A stretch of DNA of 64,000 nucleotides from Candidatus Schekmanbacteria bacterium RIFCSPLOWO2_02_FULL_38_14 (GTDB lineage: Bacteria; Schekmanbacteria; GWA2-38-11), in assembly GCA_001790855.1 (NCBI GenBank), contig MGDH01000022.1:1-64000 (forward strand). Direction: 5' to 3'. Each line of letters opens with the position of its first letter. The stretch's first letter is position 1. Made by a program: the position numbers and the translations under genes. The notes beneath the pieces are model-generated. The model was not told the DNA's origin. It did no database searches and worked only from the letters and a program-made list of their open reading frames with translations. Of the stretch, positions 51,575-60,255 are shown piece after piece.

Positions 51575-52346
51575 ATGAAAAAAAGATTGATCCTAATAAA
51601 TGTTTGCTTGCTGGTTTTATTAAGTTTTTTATCATTTGAATACTTGCAAGCAGGTTATAGTGTTGGTGGAAAAAAGGGTAGTAAAATCACAAAGGTTCAG
51701 CTTTTACCTCAGACTGCAAAGGTTAAGGTTGGAAAGACAAGGAAATTTACTGCAAATGTAATTGGCAAGGGCAAGTTTAACAGGAGTGTATTATGGTCTG
51801 TTGATGGCGGAGATGTTGACGGTACATTTTCTTCTACAGGGAGTAAACAAGCGACCTATCAAGCCCCTGATTCTGTTCCTGAAGGTGGAAAGGTAATAAT
51901 TCCGTGCAACAAGCAATGGTGATAGTTTAGTCTCAGGAACAGCAAACATTACAATCTTAGGAGTTTCGACTACAACAACAACTACAACCACTACTTCAAC
52001 CACAACAACCACTATTCCAACAGCTATTCCAGGAAGCAGCGTTAACAATACAATCACAATTGAAAATTTTTCCTTTAGCCCTATTAATATAAGCGTTGAC
52101 TCGGGAACTACAATAACTGTTACAAATAAAGACGGAAGCGGGCACTCAGTGACAAGCCAGGCTAAAGCAGGAGATTTTAAATCAGGCTCAGTTGGCGGAG
52201 TTTCTTTTGACACAGGTTTATTTACAACTACTGACCAAACAATTACGATTCCATCTGATGCGGTTTCAGGAACTGTTATTCCATATTTTTGCACACTTCA
52301 CAAATCCTCTATGTCAACTAAAAACGGCTATGTGACTGTGGAATAA
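51575..52346 (+). pseudogene. Secreted cupredoxin with N-terminal Ig-like domain and Thr-rich linker, interrupted by a frameshift
   Basis: AGGAGG lies 6 bases before the ATG at 51575, which starts a signal peptide (RLILINVCLLVLLSFLSFEY) and a beta-rich Ig-like domain up to about 51895. There one extra base (ATTCCGTGC where ATTCGTGC would keep frame) shifts reading to a stop at about 51922. In the +1 frame the protein continues ATSNGDSLVSGTANITILG, then a Thr-rich linker, then a cupredoxin domain with copper-ligand-like GHSVTS, YFCTLH and SSM up to 52346. The full protein would be about 256 residues. It is likely a surface copper protein in electron transfer, or a decayed one. A single-base assembly error is the main alternative. 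Confidence 0.75.
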
Positions 52347-52369
52347 ATGGAAAGTGAGAGGGAATTGTT

Positions 52370-52692
52370 TTATTCAAGTATTTCATTTGCTATGGCATCG
52401 TGTTTTTCAGAATTGTATTCTCTATCGCTATTTTATCTTCTTCTATTATTTTTTCCTCTCTCTCACCTGTTCTGTTATCCACTGCAACTATCCTGCACCT
52501 GCTTCCGAAAACGCAGATTACTTCGTTTTGATATTGATGATAATGATTCCCGCGAACAACTTCTGGTTTAAGACTTACAAGATGCAGATTGAAAAGCTTT
52601 TTGCTTTGAAGCTCTTCATCGCTGATTGGTCTTATTGCAATACCGCGGTTATCAGATGAGAAGTTTAAATCCTCAATTTTTATAAATTTCAT
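52370..52692 (-). pseudogene. Cupin-domain protein, apparently internally deleted and frameshifted
   Basis: The frame from 52692 encodes a cupin N-half: LNFSSDNRGIAIRPIS, HLVSLKPEVVRGNHYHQYQN, EVICVFGSRCRIVAVDNR. It then ends early at 52390 as AIENTILKNTMP. In the next frame the expected C-terminal residues NSEKHDAIANEILE follow, ending at about 52370. The second cupin motif (P..xPHAIxN) is missing, so a small deletion plus frameshift is likely. The product would have been a nucleotide-sugar isomerase-like or sensory cupin; function is unknown. Confidence 0.5.
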
Positions 52693-52708
52693 AACATCTC
52701 ACTTTTAT

Positions 52709-52846
52709 GTTTAAGTTCCAAATTCTAATATCTAAATCCTAAACAAATTCCAAATTCTAATCACCTAAATTCAAAACAAATTTGAAGATTTGAATTTTGG
52801 ATTTAGATATTGTTTAGGATTTCGAATTTAGGATTTAATCCCACTA
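52709..52846. repeat. AT-rich dispersed inverted repeat
   Basis: Motifs such as AAATTCTAATATCTAAATCC and its inverse GGATTTAGATATTGTTTAGG form a long imperfect inverted repeat between the cupin and methyltransferase genes. Matching text occurs at 56546-56676 and 59098-59150. Confidence 0.65.
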
Positions 52847-52850
52847 TCTA

Positions 52851-53702
52851 TCATTTCCACGCAATTAATATGCTTATGTACGGTGATTTTATTGCTTCCT
52901 GTGCTTCCTTGTCAAAAAAGTAGTAATTGCTATAATATTTATCAAGCTCTGCTTTTACATCACTGTATAGCAGAGTTTTAGCGCCTATTTTTGAAAATGC
53001 CTTGTCATATCCATAAATCTTTCCTGTGATACTAAGCCAGTCTCCGAGAACAAGGATATCTGCAGCTTTTGCAATGTTTGCAATTGAACTTATGCCTGCA
53101 TAGGTTATTGTGTAGCGCTCGTATAAAAGGGCTGGTGGAGTTATAGAGGCGAGGAGTTCTTTTGATGGTGATTCCTTAATGTCCCAGAGAAACGGGTTTA
53201 TTTTAACTTCTGGGAAATCTTCTTTTAGCTTATCTATTACTTTATTTATTACAGGTTTTGACTCGGTGACAACAAGTGGAAAATAGTTTTTTTTACTTTT
53301 CATTGCTTTGCAGGCAAGACGTGTTAGTTTGCCGTTTCCTGCGCCTATTTCCAAAAGAGTTTTAGGTTTGATTGCTCCAGCAAGTGTGATTGCAATTTCT
53401 ACAACTGTTTCCCCGAAAAACTGGTGAAAAACTCCGCCTGAAATTGCTGCAAAGGCTTCTCTCAGTTTAGGGCTGTTCCAGTCAAACTCTCCAAGGTTTT
53501 CCATTTCAATCAAAATCTTCATTGCCCGCAGTTCGTTGTGGAATGCTTTTGGAATTTTATTTTCATCTACCGGTTGGCGATGATAAACCTTTTCTGACGC
53601 TTCAGCCCAGATTTCCCAGTTTTCAAAATGCTCTATCTGAAAACGAGTATATCTTTCTTGAAGAGCTACGAGTTTATCTTTTACAAGCTGGTGGTTAAGC
53701 AT
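52851..53702 (-). CDS. SAM-dependent methyltransferase-like protein of unknown substrate
   Basis: This 283-residue cytoplasmic protein has a helical N-terminal region (about 1-100). A Rossmann methyltransferase core follows, motif I being LLEIGAGNGKLTRLAC at about 115-130. FPLVVTESKP with an acidic residue and PFLWDIKE come next. The core otherwise departs from familiar subfamilies, so the acceptor is unknown. The gene ends at a repeat and begins 50 bp after sdhB. The ATG at 53702 is the only reasonable start. A role for the neighbouring succinate dehydrogenase is not implied. Confidence 0.6.
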   Translation of the reverse strand: MLNHQLVKDKLVALQERYTRFQIEHFENWEIWAEASEKVYHRQPVDENKIPKAFHNELRAMKILIEMENLGEFDWNSPKLREAFAAISGGVFHQFFGETVVEIAITLAGAIKPKTLLEIGAGNGKLTRLACKAMKSKKNYFPLVVTESKPVINKVIDKLKEDFPEVKINPFLWDIKESPSKELLASITPPALLYERYTITYAGISSIANIAKAADILVLGDWLSITGKIYGYDKAFSKIGAKTLLYSDVKAELDKYYSNYYFFDKEAQEAIKSPYISILIAWK

Positions 53703-53752
53703 TTAAAAATCCCTTATGTGTAAAGGGTTAAAGGATTCGAGGATTTCCGGGT

Positions 53753-54472
53753 TTATCCCTGTTGTACGAGCTTTTTTACTTTTTCAACAACATCCTTACT
53801 TTCTGAAAATCCTTTTGGACATTCAACAACGCATTCAGATGGCTTTTCGCATTTAAGGATTCCAAGTTCCCTTAACTCATGGATTCTTGCATCTCTTGTT
53901 GCATCTCTTGCATCAAGGATGAACCTATATGATTTTACAATGCTGGCTGGGCTTAAAAAAGAGCTGTCCTTATCGAGTACCATACAATCTGAATGGCATA
54001 CAGCACAAAGTGTGCACTGGGAGATCTTTGTGAGAGTATTGAAATCATCAGAATAATTAACCCTGAATTCACCTGATTCCGGAATTTTTGAAAAATCCTT
54101 TACAAGCCATGGCTTTGCTTTTTTCAAATTTTCTATGAAGGGTTCAAGGTCAACAACGAGGTCTTTAATGAGATTAAAATGCTTTAATGGCTCAATTACT
54201 ATTACCCCGTTTTTAGGGAGTATGTCCTTTGCCTGAGTATTACAGGCGAGCATTGCCTTTCCATTAATGCGGACTGCGCAGGAACCACAGATGGCGCTTC
54301 TGCATGAACGTCTAAAGGTCAGTGTTCCATCAATTGTTTCTTTTATCTTAATCAGGGTATCAAGAACAGTCTCTCCGCCGGTGATTTTAATCTTGTAGTT
54401 TTTAAAATGTGGTTTGGGGTCTGTATCCTTATTGAACCTCTGGATTTCAAGGGTGATTTGTTTGTCCTTCAT
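53753..54472 (-). CDS. sdhB: Succinate dehydrogenase / fumarate reductase iron-sulfur subunit
   Basis: This 239-residue protein carries electrons from the flavoprotein to the quinone site. The ferredoxin-like N-domain has the [2Fe-2S] cysteines in CRSAICGSC and ACNT. The C-domain holds the [4Fe-4S] motif CTLCAVCHSDC and the [3Fe-4S] type motif CEKPSECVVECPKG. The ATG at 54472 has AAGGAG 6 bases upstream and gives the normal start; the longer frame to 54508 is spurious. It follows sdhA across a 143-bp repeat-filled gap. No anchor subunit gene follows. Confidence 0.93.
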   Translation of the reverse strand: MKDKQITLEIQRFNKDTDPKPHFKNYKIKITGGETVLDTLIKIKETIDGTLTFRRSCRSAICGSCAVRINGKAMLACNTQAKDILPKNGVIVIEPLKHFNLIKDLVVDLEPFIENLKKAKPWLVKDFSKIPESGEFRVNYSDDFNTLTKISQCTLCAVCHSDCMVLDKDSSFLSPASIVKSYRFILDARDATRDARIHELRELGILKCEKPSECVVECPKGFSESKDVVEKVKKLVQQG

Positions 54473-54500
54473 TTTTGCTCCTTTAGTAATTATAAGTTTA

Positions 54501-54606
54501 AATGACAAAATCCAAATTTCAAATCAATAACAAAATCCAAATGTTAAAAGTTTTAATCATTGGAGCTTTGAATTTCATTTGAACTTTGAGATTTAGCATT
54601 TGTCAT
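54501..54606. repeat. AT-rich dispersed inverted repeat in the sdhA-sdhB gap
   Basis: AATGACAAAATCC near 54501 and the inverse GCATTTGTCATT near 54606 form the outer arms. The centre AAAAGTTTTAATCATT also occurs at 1915-1940. The two copies share most of their length. Confidence 0.7.
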
Positions 54607-54615
54607 TAGCTTGTC

Positions 54616-56289
54616 TTAATAAACCCTTTTCTGTGGCTGATACTTTGTTACAGACACTGGCTCGTAGGAAATATTTATTTTTCCATCCTTGCCTTTTTTT
54701 GCGATAGTATGCTTCATCCAGTTTTTGTCATTTCTTTCAGTATAGTCATTCCTGTAATGTGCTCCTCTGCTTTCCTTCCTGTTCAGGGCACCAAGGGCTA
54801 TAATCTCAGAAATCGTAAGAAGGAACTCCATCTCAATGACTGAAGTGAGCTGTGTATTGTAAACAGTGCCTTTGTCCTGGATAAAAACTTTTTTTGCCCT
54901 TTCCTGAAGTTTCTTTATTTCTTTAAGAGCCTGTTCTATTTCATTACCGACTCTAAAGACCCCTACTTTGAATGTAAGAATTTCTGAAAGTTCTTTTCTT
55001 ATTGCAGAGGATGATTCTTTTCCTTTACGGTCAACAAGCTTCTTTATCCTTTTCTCTTCATCTTTTAGAATATTTTCGCTTATCTTGGAAAACTCAGCGG
55101 ATGATACAAATTTTTCTAAATTTCTTCCGACTCTTCTGCCAAAAACAACTGTCTCAAGAAGTGAATTTCCTCCAAGCCTGTTGGCTCCGTGGACACTTAC
55201 GCAGCCACACTCTCCAACCGCATACAGCCCTTTTATGTTTGTTTCTCCGTTAACATTATTCCTGATTCCGCCCATGGAATAGTGCTGTGCGGGTTGAACA
55301 GGCATTGGTTCTTTAACTATGTCAACACCTGCAAATTTCTTTGCAAGCTCTTTTACCTGAGGGATCTTTTCATTTATTTTTGCTTCACCAAAGTGAGTTA
55401 CATCGAGGTGAACATATTCATTCTCAAATCCTCTTCCTTCTCTTACCTCTATTTGTATACACCGAGAAACAACGTCTCTTGGGGCAAGTTCCATTTTTGA
55501 TGGAACATATCTTTCCATAAACCTCTCATCTTTGTTGTTTTTAAGATATCCGCCTTCACCCCTTACACCTTCTGATACGAGAATGTTGGTTCCAAAAAGA
55601 GTTGTTGGGTGGAACTGGACAAATTCCATATCAGCAAGAGGTGTTCCTATCTCATAGGCAAGAGCCATTCCATCACCGGTATTTATATGAGCATTGGTAG
55701 TTCGAGCAAAGGCTCTCCCATATCCCCCTGTTGCTAAGACTATTGCCTTTGTTTTCAAGAGTTCAAAATTACCTTTTTGCATATTATAGCAAATAGCACC
55801 TTTGCAGACCCCATCTTCTGCGATCAATTTGGTGACAAATCGTTCATTATAGATTTTTACATTGCTCTTAAGAAGTTGTTCATAGAGGAGGTGAAGAAGG
55901 GTATGACCTGTTAAGTCTCCAAAAAAACAAGCTCGAGGAAAGCTTGCGCCTCCTAGCTCTCTCTGGGCAATCTTTCCATCCTCAGTCCTGCTAAAGATTG
56001 CTCCCATGTGCTCTATTTCGTAGATGTTTTCAGGGGCTTCCTTAATGAGAATCTCAATGGCGTTCTGGTCACCAAGATAATCGCCTCCCTTTACAGTATC
56101 AAAAATATGGCTTTCAAGAGTATCTTCAGGGTTAAGTACTGCATTGATTCCTCCCTGCGCTGCACCTGAATGGGAGCGTGTGGGATAGACTTTTGAAATA
56201 ATTCCTACGTTGGCATATTTAGATGCTTCTATTGCAGCCCTCATTCCTGCAATTCCTGCGCCGACTATGACTATGTCGTGGTAAATCAT
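54616..56289 (-). CDS. sdhA: Succinate dehydrogenase / fumarate reductase flavoprotein subunit
   Basis: This 557-residue FAD enzyme oxidises succinate to fumarate or the reverse. It has [16 protein letters not shown] (FAD site), [16 protein letters not shown] with the covalent-FAD His, [20 protein letters not shown] and [20 protein letters not shown]. All main active-site motifs are present. The ATG at 56289 has GGGAG 8 bases upstream; a TTG one codon earlier is the alternative. The gene lies between a small two-cluster ferredoxin and sdhB. Direction in vivo (dehydrogenase or fumarate reductase) is not decided by sequence. Confidence 0.95.
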   Translation of the reverse strand: MIYHDIVIVGAGIAGMRAAIEASKYANVGIISKVYPTRSHSGAAQGGINAVLNPEDTLESHIFDTVKGGDYLGDQNAIEILIKEAPENIYEIEHMGAIFSRTEDGKIAQRELGGASFPRACFFGDLTGHTLLHLLYEQLLKSNVKIYNERFVTKLIAEDGVCKGAICYNMQKGNFELLKTKAIVLATGGYGRAFARTTNAHINTGDGMALAYEIGTPLADMEFVQFHPTTLFGTNILVSEGVRGEGGYLKNNKDERFMERYVPSKMELAPRDVVSRCIQIEVREGRGFENEYVHLDVTHFGEAKINEKIPQVKELAKKFAGVDIVKEPMPVQPAQHYSMGGIRNNVNGETNIKGLYAVGECGCVSVHGANRLGGNSLLETVVFGRRVGRNLEKFVSSAEFSKISENILKDEEKRIKKLVDRKGKESSSAIRKELSEILTFKVGVFRVGNEIEQALKEIKKLQERAKKVFIQDKGTVYNTQLTSVIEMEFLLTISEIIALGALNRKESRGAHYRNDYTERNDKNWMKHTIAKKGKDGKINISYEPVSVTKYQPQKRVY

Positions 56290-56308
56290 CAATTAATCTC
56301 CCTTCTTA

Positions 56309-56521
56309 TTAATATAGTCTTACTATTTCTATTGCATCAACAGGACATTTTTCAAGGCAGAGATTGCACAGAGTGCATTCGTCTTCATTTGCCTCAACAG
56401 AGATTATGGTGTTATCTTTCTTGTCAAAAATATTCACAGGACATATTTTGACACATTCACCACAGTCCTTGAATCCGCGGCATGTTTTCTGGTTGATTTT
56501 TATGTTTATGAAAATACTCAT
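56309..56521 (-). CDS. 2[4Fe-4S] ferredoxin
   Basis: This 70-residue protein has two [4Fe-4S] motifs, CRGFKDCGECVKICPV and CTLCNLCLEKCPVDAI, as in bacterial-type ferredoxins. The first motif has a longer loop (CX5CX2CX3C). It is encoded 19 bp before sdhA in the same direction. It may pass electrons to or from the succinate dehydrogenase/fumarate reductase unit or to 2-oxoacid oxidoreductases of the TCA route. No oxidoreductase gene for the latter is in the window. Confidence 0.92.
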   Translation of the reverse strand: MSIFINIKINQKTCRGFKDCGECVKICPVNIFDKKDNTIISVEANEDECTLCNLCLEKCPVDAIEIVRLY

Positions 56522-56545
56522 CCTTTTCTCCCTCTGTGTATGAGT

Positions 56546-56686
56546 TATAAATCCTAAATTCTAATATCTAAATTCCCTGCCTGTCGGCAGACAGGTAAAC
56601 AATATCAAAATTCCAATTTTTAAAACTGTTTTGGATTTTGGTCATTTGAATTTGTTTAGAATTTAGAGCTTAGGCTTTAGAATTTT
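56546..56686. repeat. AT-rich dispersed repeat with CCTGCCTG palindrome
   Basis: AT-rich arms (CTAAATTCTAATATCTAAAT and AATTTGTTTAGAATTTAG) surround CCCTGCCTGTCGGCAGACAGG at 56575-56596, as at 1861-1882. It fills the gap between sucD and the ferredoxin gene. Confidence 0.65.
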
Positions 56687-57583
56687 TTATGATACATTCT
56701 TTCTAATAAGCTCTATTATCTCAGAAAATTTTTCTGCAACAAGGATTCCTGCATCCCTGAATTTTTCTATTTTGCCTTTTGTACTTCCTCTATTTCCTTC
56801 AACAATTGCTGCTGCGTGGCCAAAACGGATACCCGGCATCTCATCAGCGAATCTTCCTGCAACAAATGCGATTATTGGAAGTTTGATTTTGTTTTCCTTT
56901 ACAAACTCTGCAAGAAGTTCTTCTGCTGTACCTCCGGGTTCGCAGAAGATTACGATTGCCTTTGTCTGGTTGTCTTTCTGGAAAAGTGGAACGAGGTCAA
57001 GGTAGTTTGAACCGACAATTGCATCTCCTCCAACGCTAATGCAGGTGCTCTGTCCGATTCCGTTTAATGTCAGGAGGTTGGCAATCTCTGTTGTCATTCC
57101 TCCGCTTCTTGAGATTATTCCTATATTCCCTTCACTGTAAGCCTTCTTTACATCATCAACTCTTCCGCCAACCATTCCAATTTTGGTCTTGTGAGGCGAT
57201 ATTATTCCAAGGGAGTTTGGTCCTATTACTGTTGCGCCTTTTTCTCTTGCAAAAGCAACTATCTCAACTACATCCTTTCTTGGAACTCGTTCTGTTACAA
57301 TGACAACAAGTTTAATGCCATTATCAATCGCCTCAAGGCTTGCACCTTTTACCATTCCGGGCGGAACTGATATTATGCTTGCTTCAGCAGGGTGTACGGT
57401 TATTGCTTCTTTTACTGTATCATAGACAGGGACACCGTAAACATCCCATCCGCCCTTGCCGGGAGTTATTCCTGCAACAACTTTTGAGCCGTAATCAAGT
57501 AAATCCCTCGTAAAAGTGGTTGCCTCTCTGCCGGTAATTCCCTGAATGATTATCCTTGTATTTTCATCAGCCAAGATTGACAT
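56687..57583 (-). CDS. sucD: Succinyl-CoA synthetase alpha subunit
   Basis: This 298-residue subunit binds CoA and carries the active-site His that is phosphorylated. It has IIQGITGREATTFTRDLLDY and GGKGGW-like PGKGGWDVYGVPVYDTV, GPNSLGIISP and GIRFGHAAAIVEGNRGS, where the His is in RFGHAA. With SucC it makes succinate and NTP from succinyl-CoA. The ATG at 57583 follows AAGGAG. It is separated from sucC by 182 bp containing a full dispersed repeat. Confidence 0.95.
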   Translation of the reverse strand: MSILADENTRIIIQGITGREATTFTRDLLDYGSKVVAGITPGKGGWDVYGVPVYDTVKEAITVHPAEASIISVPPGMVKGASLEAIDNGIKLVVIVTERVPRKDVVEIVAFAREKGATVIGPNSLGIISPHKTKIGMVGGRVDDVKKAYSEGNIGIISRSGGMTTEIANLLTLNGIGQSTCISVGGDAIVGSNYLDLVPLFQKDNQTKAIVIFCEPGGTAEELLAEFVKENKIKLPIIAFVAGRFADEMPGIRFGHAAAIVEGNRGSTKGKIEKFRDAGILVAEKFSEIIELIRKNVS

Positions 57584-57621
57584 CTCATTCTCCTTAATTT
57601 ATCTCTTGAACTTTATTTTTT

Positions 57622-57738
57622 GTCATTGCGAGCGACCAACGGGAGCGTGGCAATCTCATCTTTTACTTGGGAATGTTGTAACATGTTACTATAATTACTG
57701 AATTGAGATTGCTTCGTCGCTTTGCTCCTCGCAATGAC
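57622..57738. repeat. Complete ATTGCGAG-type dispersed inverted repeat between sucC and sucD
   Basis: The left arm GTCATTGCGAGCGACC...GGCAATCTCA and right arm TGAGATTGCTTCGTCGC...CTCGCAATGAC are inverted. The same element is at 34448-34552, and one arm is at 696-731. Confidence 0.75.
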
Positions 57739-57765
57739 TTTTTAAAACTGTTCACTAATCACTGT

Positions 57766-58944
57766 TCACTTACTCGCTCTCTCAACAGCCATTCTTGCGG
57801 CTTCATCTATTGAAACGGTTCTGTCGCAGTATGGCACACCATATTTCTTCAATATTCTGAACCCTTCATCCTCCCAAGCGCCTGGAATTCTGAAAACGGT
57901 TATGGTTTCTGAAGGAACCTTGCCGCTTTCAATTACGCCTTTAACTACTCCTCTTGCTACCAGGTCAACTCTGGTGTTGCTGACTACATTCATTATGACT
58001 GCAATTTTATTGATTCCTGGCTTTGAAAGGATGTGCTTGACAAGTTCTTTAACTTTGAAAACAGAAGGGTTCCCTCCAATCTCACAGTAATTGGCAGGTT
58101 TGCCGCCATATTTTTTTATTGCGTCAAATGATGTCAGGCTCGCTCCACCGCCGCCAATCAGAAGACCGAGATTCCCGTCAAATTCAATCATTCTTCCTGC
58201 AACTCCACGATGGTCCATTTTGTCAATTTCCGCTGCCTTTTTCTCAAATTCTGTCTGCTTCTTTGACTGGCTTTCCCTTTCACCAAATTCTGCGACAAGA
58301 CTCTTTTGGCGGTAGAGGGCATCGTCATCAATCTCAATATGTCCATCAAGGGCTATGAATTTCCCGTCCTTTGTTTTTCCAAGAGGGTTTATTTCAGCAA
58401 GGGTTGCATCATATTTCAGAAATACCTGAACGAGCCTGTAAAGAACCGATGAAATCTGGAGCAGGTCATTTCCATTTATTCCTGCCTGCGCGACCATTTC
58501 TCTTGCATGGTGTTCCTGAAACCCCTCAATGATGTTAAAACTTTTTCTTACAATTTTTTCAGGATTGGTTTTTGCCAGTTCTTCGATATCAACCCCGCCT
58601 TCAGTGCAGAAAATTACAACGGGGAGTTTTCTTGTAGTGTCGTAGGTTGCAGCCATAAAGAGCTCTTTTTCAAGAGCTATCTGGTCTTCAACAAGAAGCT
58701 TTGAAACAAGGTGGTTCTTAATAGTGCTTCCGAGAAGCTGCTTTCCTTTATCTTTGGCTTCTTTTAAATCTTTTGAGAAAAGAACACCGCCTGCTTTTCC
58801 TCTGCCGCCTGTTGGTATCTGTGCTTTGATTACAGAAGGAGTTTCCGCCTTGATTTCATCAACAGACGAGACTACCTGCCCTTTGGGTGCCGGAATGTTG
58901 TTTGCCTGAAAAATTTTTTTACTTTCAAATTCATAAAGTCGCAT
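57766..58944 (-). CDS. sucC: Succinyl-CoA synthetase beta subunit
   Basis: This 392-residue ATP-grasp subunit binds nucleotide and succinate. It has MRLYEFESKKIFQANNIP, KAQIPTGGRGKAGGV, EINPLG, DGNLGLLIGGGGASL and EIGGNPS. It is the first gene of the sucC-sucD-ferredoxin-sdhA-sdhB series, all minus strand. The order gives consecutive TCA steps from succinyl-CoA to fumarate, suggesting a TCA half-operon. The ATG at 58944 has only a weak ribosome-binding site (GGGAG 8-9 bases upstream). Confidence 0.95.
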   Translation of the reverse strand: MRLYEFESKKIFQANNIPAPKGQVVSSVDEIKAETPSVIKAQIPTGGRGKAGGVLFSKDLKEAKDKGKQLLGSTIKNHLVSKLLVEDQIALEKELFMAATYDTTRKLPVVIFCTEGGVDIEELAKTNPEKIVRKSFNIIEGFQEHHAREMVAQAGINGNDLLQISSVLYRLVQVFLKYDATLAEINPLGKTKDGKFIALDGHIEIDDDALYRQKSLVAEFGERESQSKKQTEFEKKAAEIDKMDHRGVAGRMIEFDGNLGLLIGGGGASLTSFDAIKKYGGKPANYCEIGGNPSVFKVKELVKHILSKPGINKIAVIMNVVSNTRVDLVARGVVKGVIESGKVPSETITVFRIPGAWEDEGFRILKKYGVPYCDRTVSIDEAARMAVERASK

Positions 58945-58979
58945 TTTCTAACTCCCAAAATATGCTTTGCTTTTAAGCT

Positions 58980-59155
58980 CAAGTTTATATAAAAATCGTG
59001 GCTTTCATATTGATATTTGCTCTATTTGTCAAGGCAAAAAACGAAGCAATCTTTTTAAAAAGCTGACAGCAGACAGCTATCAGCTTTGAGCATTTGGAAT
59101 TTGAATAATTTAGATATTGTTTAGGATTTAGGATTTTGAATTTAGAAATTAATAT
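58980..59155. repeat. Mixed dispersed-repeat region downstream of hemB
   Basis: AAGCTGACAGCAGACAGCTATCAGC (near 59060-59090) is a hairpin related to AGCTGATAGCTGTCAG at 34490. TTTAGATATTGTTTAGGATT (59110-59130) is the AT-rich family. No ORF is visible. Confidence 0.55.
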
Positions 59156-59158
59156 CTA

Positions 59159-60133
59159 CTAACTTGCCAACAACCTTGCTGCTTCCTTTGCAAAATATGT
59201 GATTATCATATCTGCGCCTGCGCGTTTGATTGATAGGAGGCTTTCCATCATGATTCGTTTCTCATCTATCCATCCGAGTTTACCGCCTGCTTTTATCATG
59301 GAGTATTCACCGCTTACCTGAAAGGCTGCAAGAGGGATATTGAACTGCTGTTTAGCCCTGTAGATTATATCAAGATAGGGAAGGGCAGGTTTTACCATTA
59401 CAATGTCAGCGCCTTCCTCTATGTCCTGAGCTATTTCTCTTATTGTCTCATCAGAGTTTGCAGGGTCTATCTGGTGAGATTTTCTGTCTCCAAATTCTGG
59501 CCTTGATTCTGCTGCTTCCCTGAAAGGAGCATAAAAAGATGATGCGTATTTTGCTGCATATGACATTATTGATATATCTTCAAAACCGTTTTCATCAAGA
59601 ATTTTTCTGATTGCTTTCACTCTTCCATCCATCATATCTGATGGGGCAACAATATCAGCGCCTGCTTCAGCGTGGCTTAAGGAAATTTTTGTCAAAGTAT
59701 CTATTGTCGCGTCATTATCAATTTTTCCTTTTTTAATCACTCCGCAGTGGCCATGGTTTGTGTATTCACACAGACAGATATCAGTGATTACAATAAGTTC
59801 AGGAATGTTGTTTTTAATCCTTCTGATTGCCTTTTGAATTATTCCATCCTTTGTATAGGCTTCTGAGCCAAACTCATCCTTTTTCTTAGGAATTCCAAAC
59901 AGGATTATTGCGGGGATGTTTAATTTACTGACTTCCTTTGCTTCTTTAAGGAGGTTGTCAATTGACAACTGAAAGCATCCGGGCATCGACTTAATTCCAT
60001 TCCTGACATTTTTCCCTTCGCAGACAAAAACCGGGCATATAAGGTTGTCAGTTGAAAGCCTTGTTTCTCTGACCATCCTTCTTATATTTTCATTCCTTCT
60101 AAGCCGACGCAAACGGTGAGTTGGGTAAGACAT
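59159..60133 (-). CDS. hemB: Porphobilinogen synthase (delta-aminolevulinate dehydratase)
   Basis: This 324-residue enzyme condenses two aminolevulinate molecules to porphobilinogen. It has [31 protein letters not shown] with the zinc-site cysteines, [12 protein letters not shown] and [14 protein letters not shown] with the Schiff-base Lys. It is the last gene of the tetrapyrrole set, about 120 bp after the cobA-hemD fusion. That gap holds a dispersed palindrome. The Cys-rich metal site places it among zinc-dependent HemB proteins. Confidence 0.95.
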   Translation of the reverse strand: MSYPTHRLRRLRRNENIRRMVRETRLSTDNLICPVFVCEGKNVRNGIKSMPGCFQLSIDNLLKEAKEVSKLNIPAIILFGIPKKKDEFGSEAYTKDGIIQKAIRRIKNNIPELIVITDICLCEYTNHGHCGVIKKGKIDNDATIDTLTKISLSHAEAGADIVAPSDMMDGRVKAIRKILDENGFEDISIMSYAAKYASSFYAPFREAAESRPEFGDRKSHQIDPANSDETIREIAQDIEEGADIVMVKPALPYLDIIYRAKQQFNIPLAAFQVSGEYSMIKAGGKLGWIDEKRIMMESLLSIKRAGADMIITYFAKEAARLLAS

Positions 60134-60228
60134 AATATATTATCTTTCTATTTAAATTCTAAAGCCAATTCTCCTTTATAAAACTCTTTTGGCAACCTGT
60201 GTCTTTTTTTTACAAACATTTTATTCTC

Positions 60229-60253
60229 GCAGGCTAAAGCCTGCGGCTACCAT
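60229..60253. repeat. Short palindromic repeat, inverted copy at 599-624
   Basis: CTCGCAGGCTAAAGCCTGCG and the following GCTACC are the exact reverse complement of the element near 600. It lies between hemB and the cobA-hemD gene. Confidence 0.7.
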
Positions 60254-60255
60254 TG

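Noticed and set aside
51965-52025. Tandem ACA/ACT trinucleotide run as a noncoding microsatellite
   Set aside because: In the downstream frame it is a Thr-rich linker between the two domains of the cupredoxin protein, so it is coding low complexity.
52709-52846. CRISPR array
   Set aside because: The repeated AT-rich words vary in length and orientation and have no regular spacers; no cas genes are present.
53711-53727. Terminator between sdhB and the methyltransferase gene
   Set aside because: CCCTT/AAGGG is a short stem with a weak T stretch directly at the next start codon; too weak to call.
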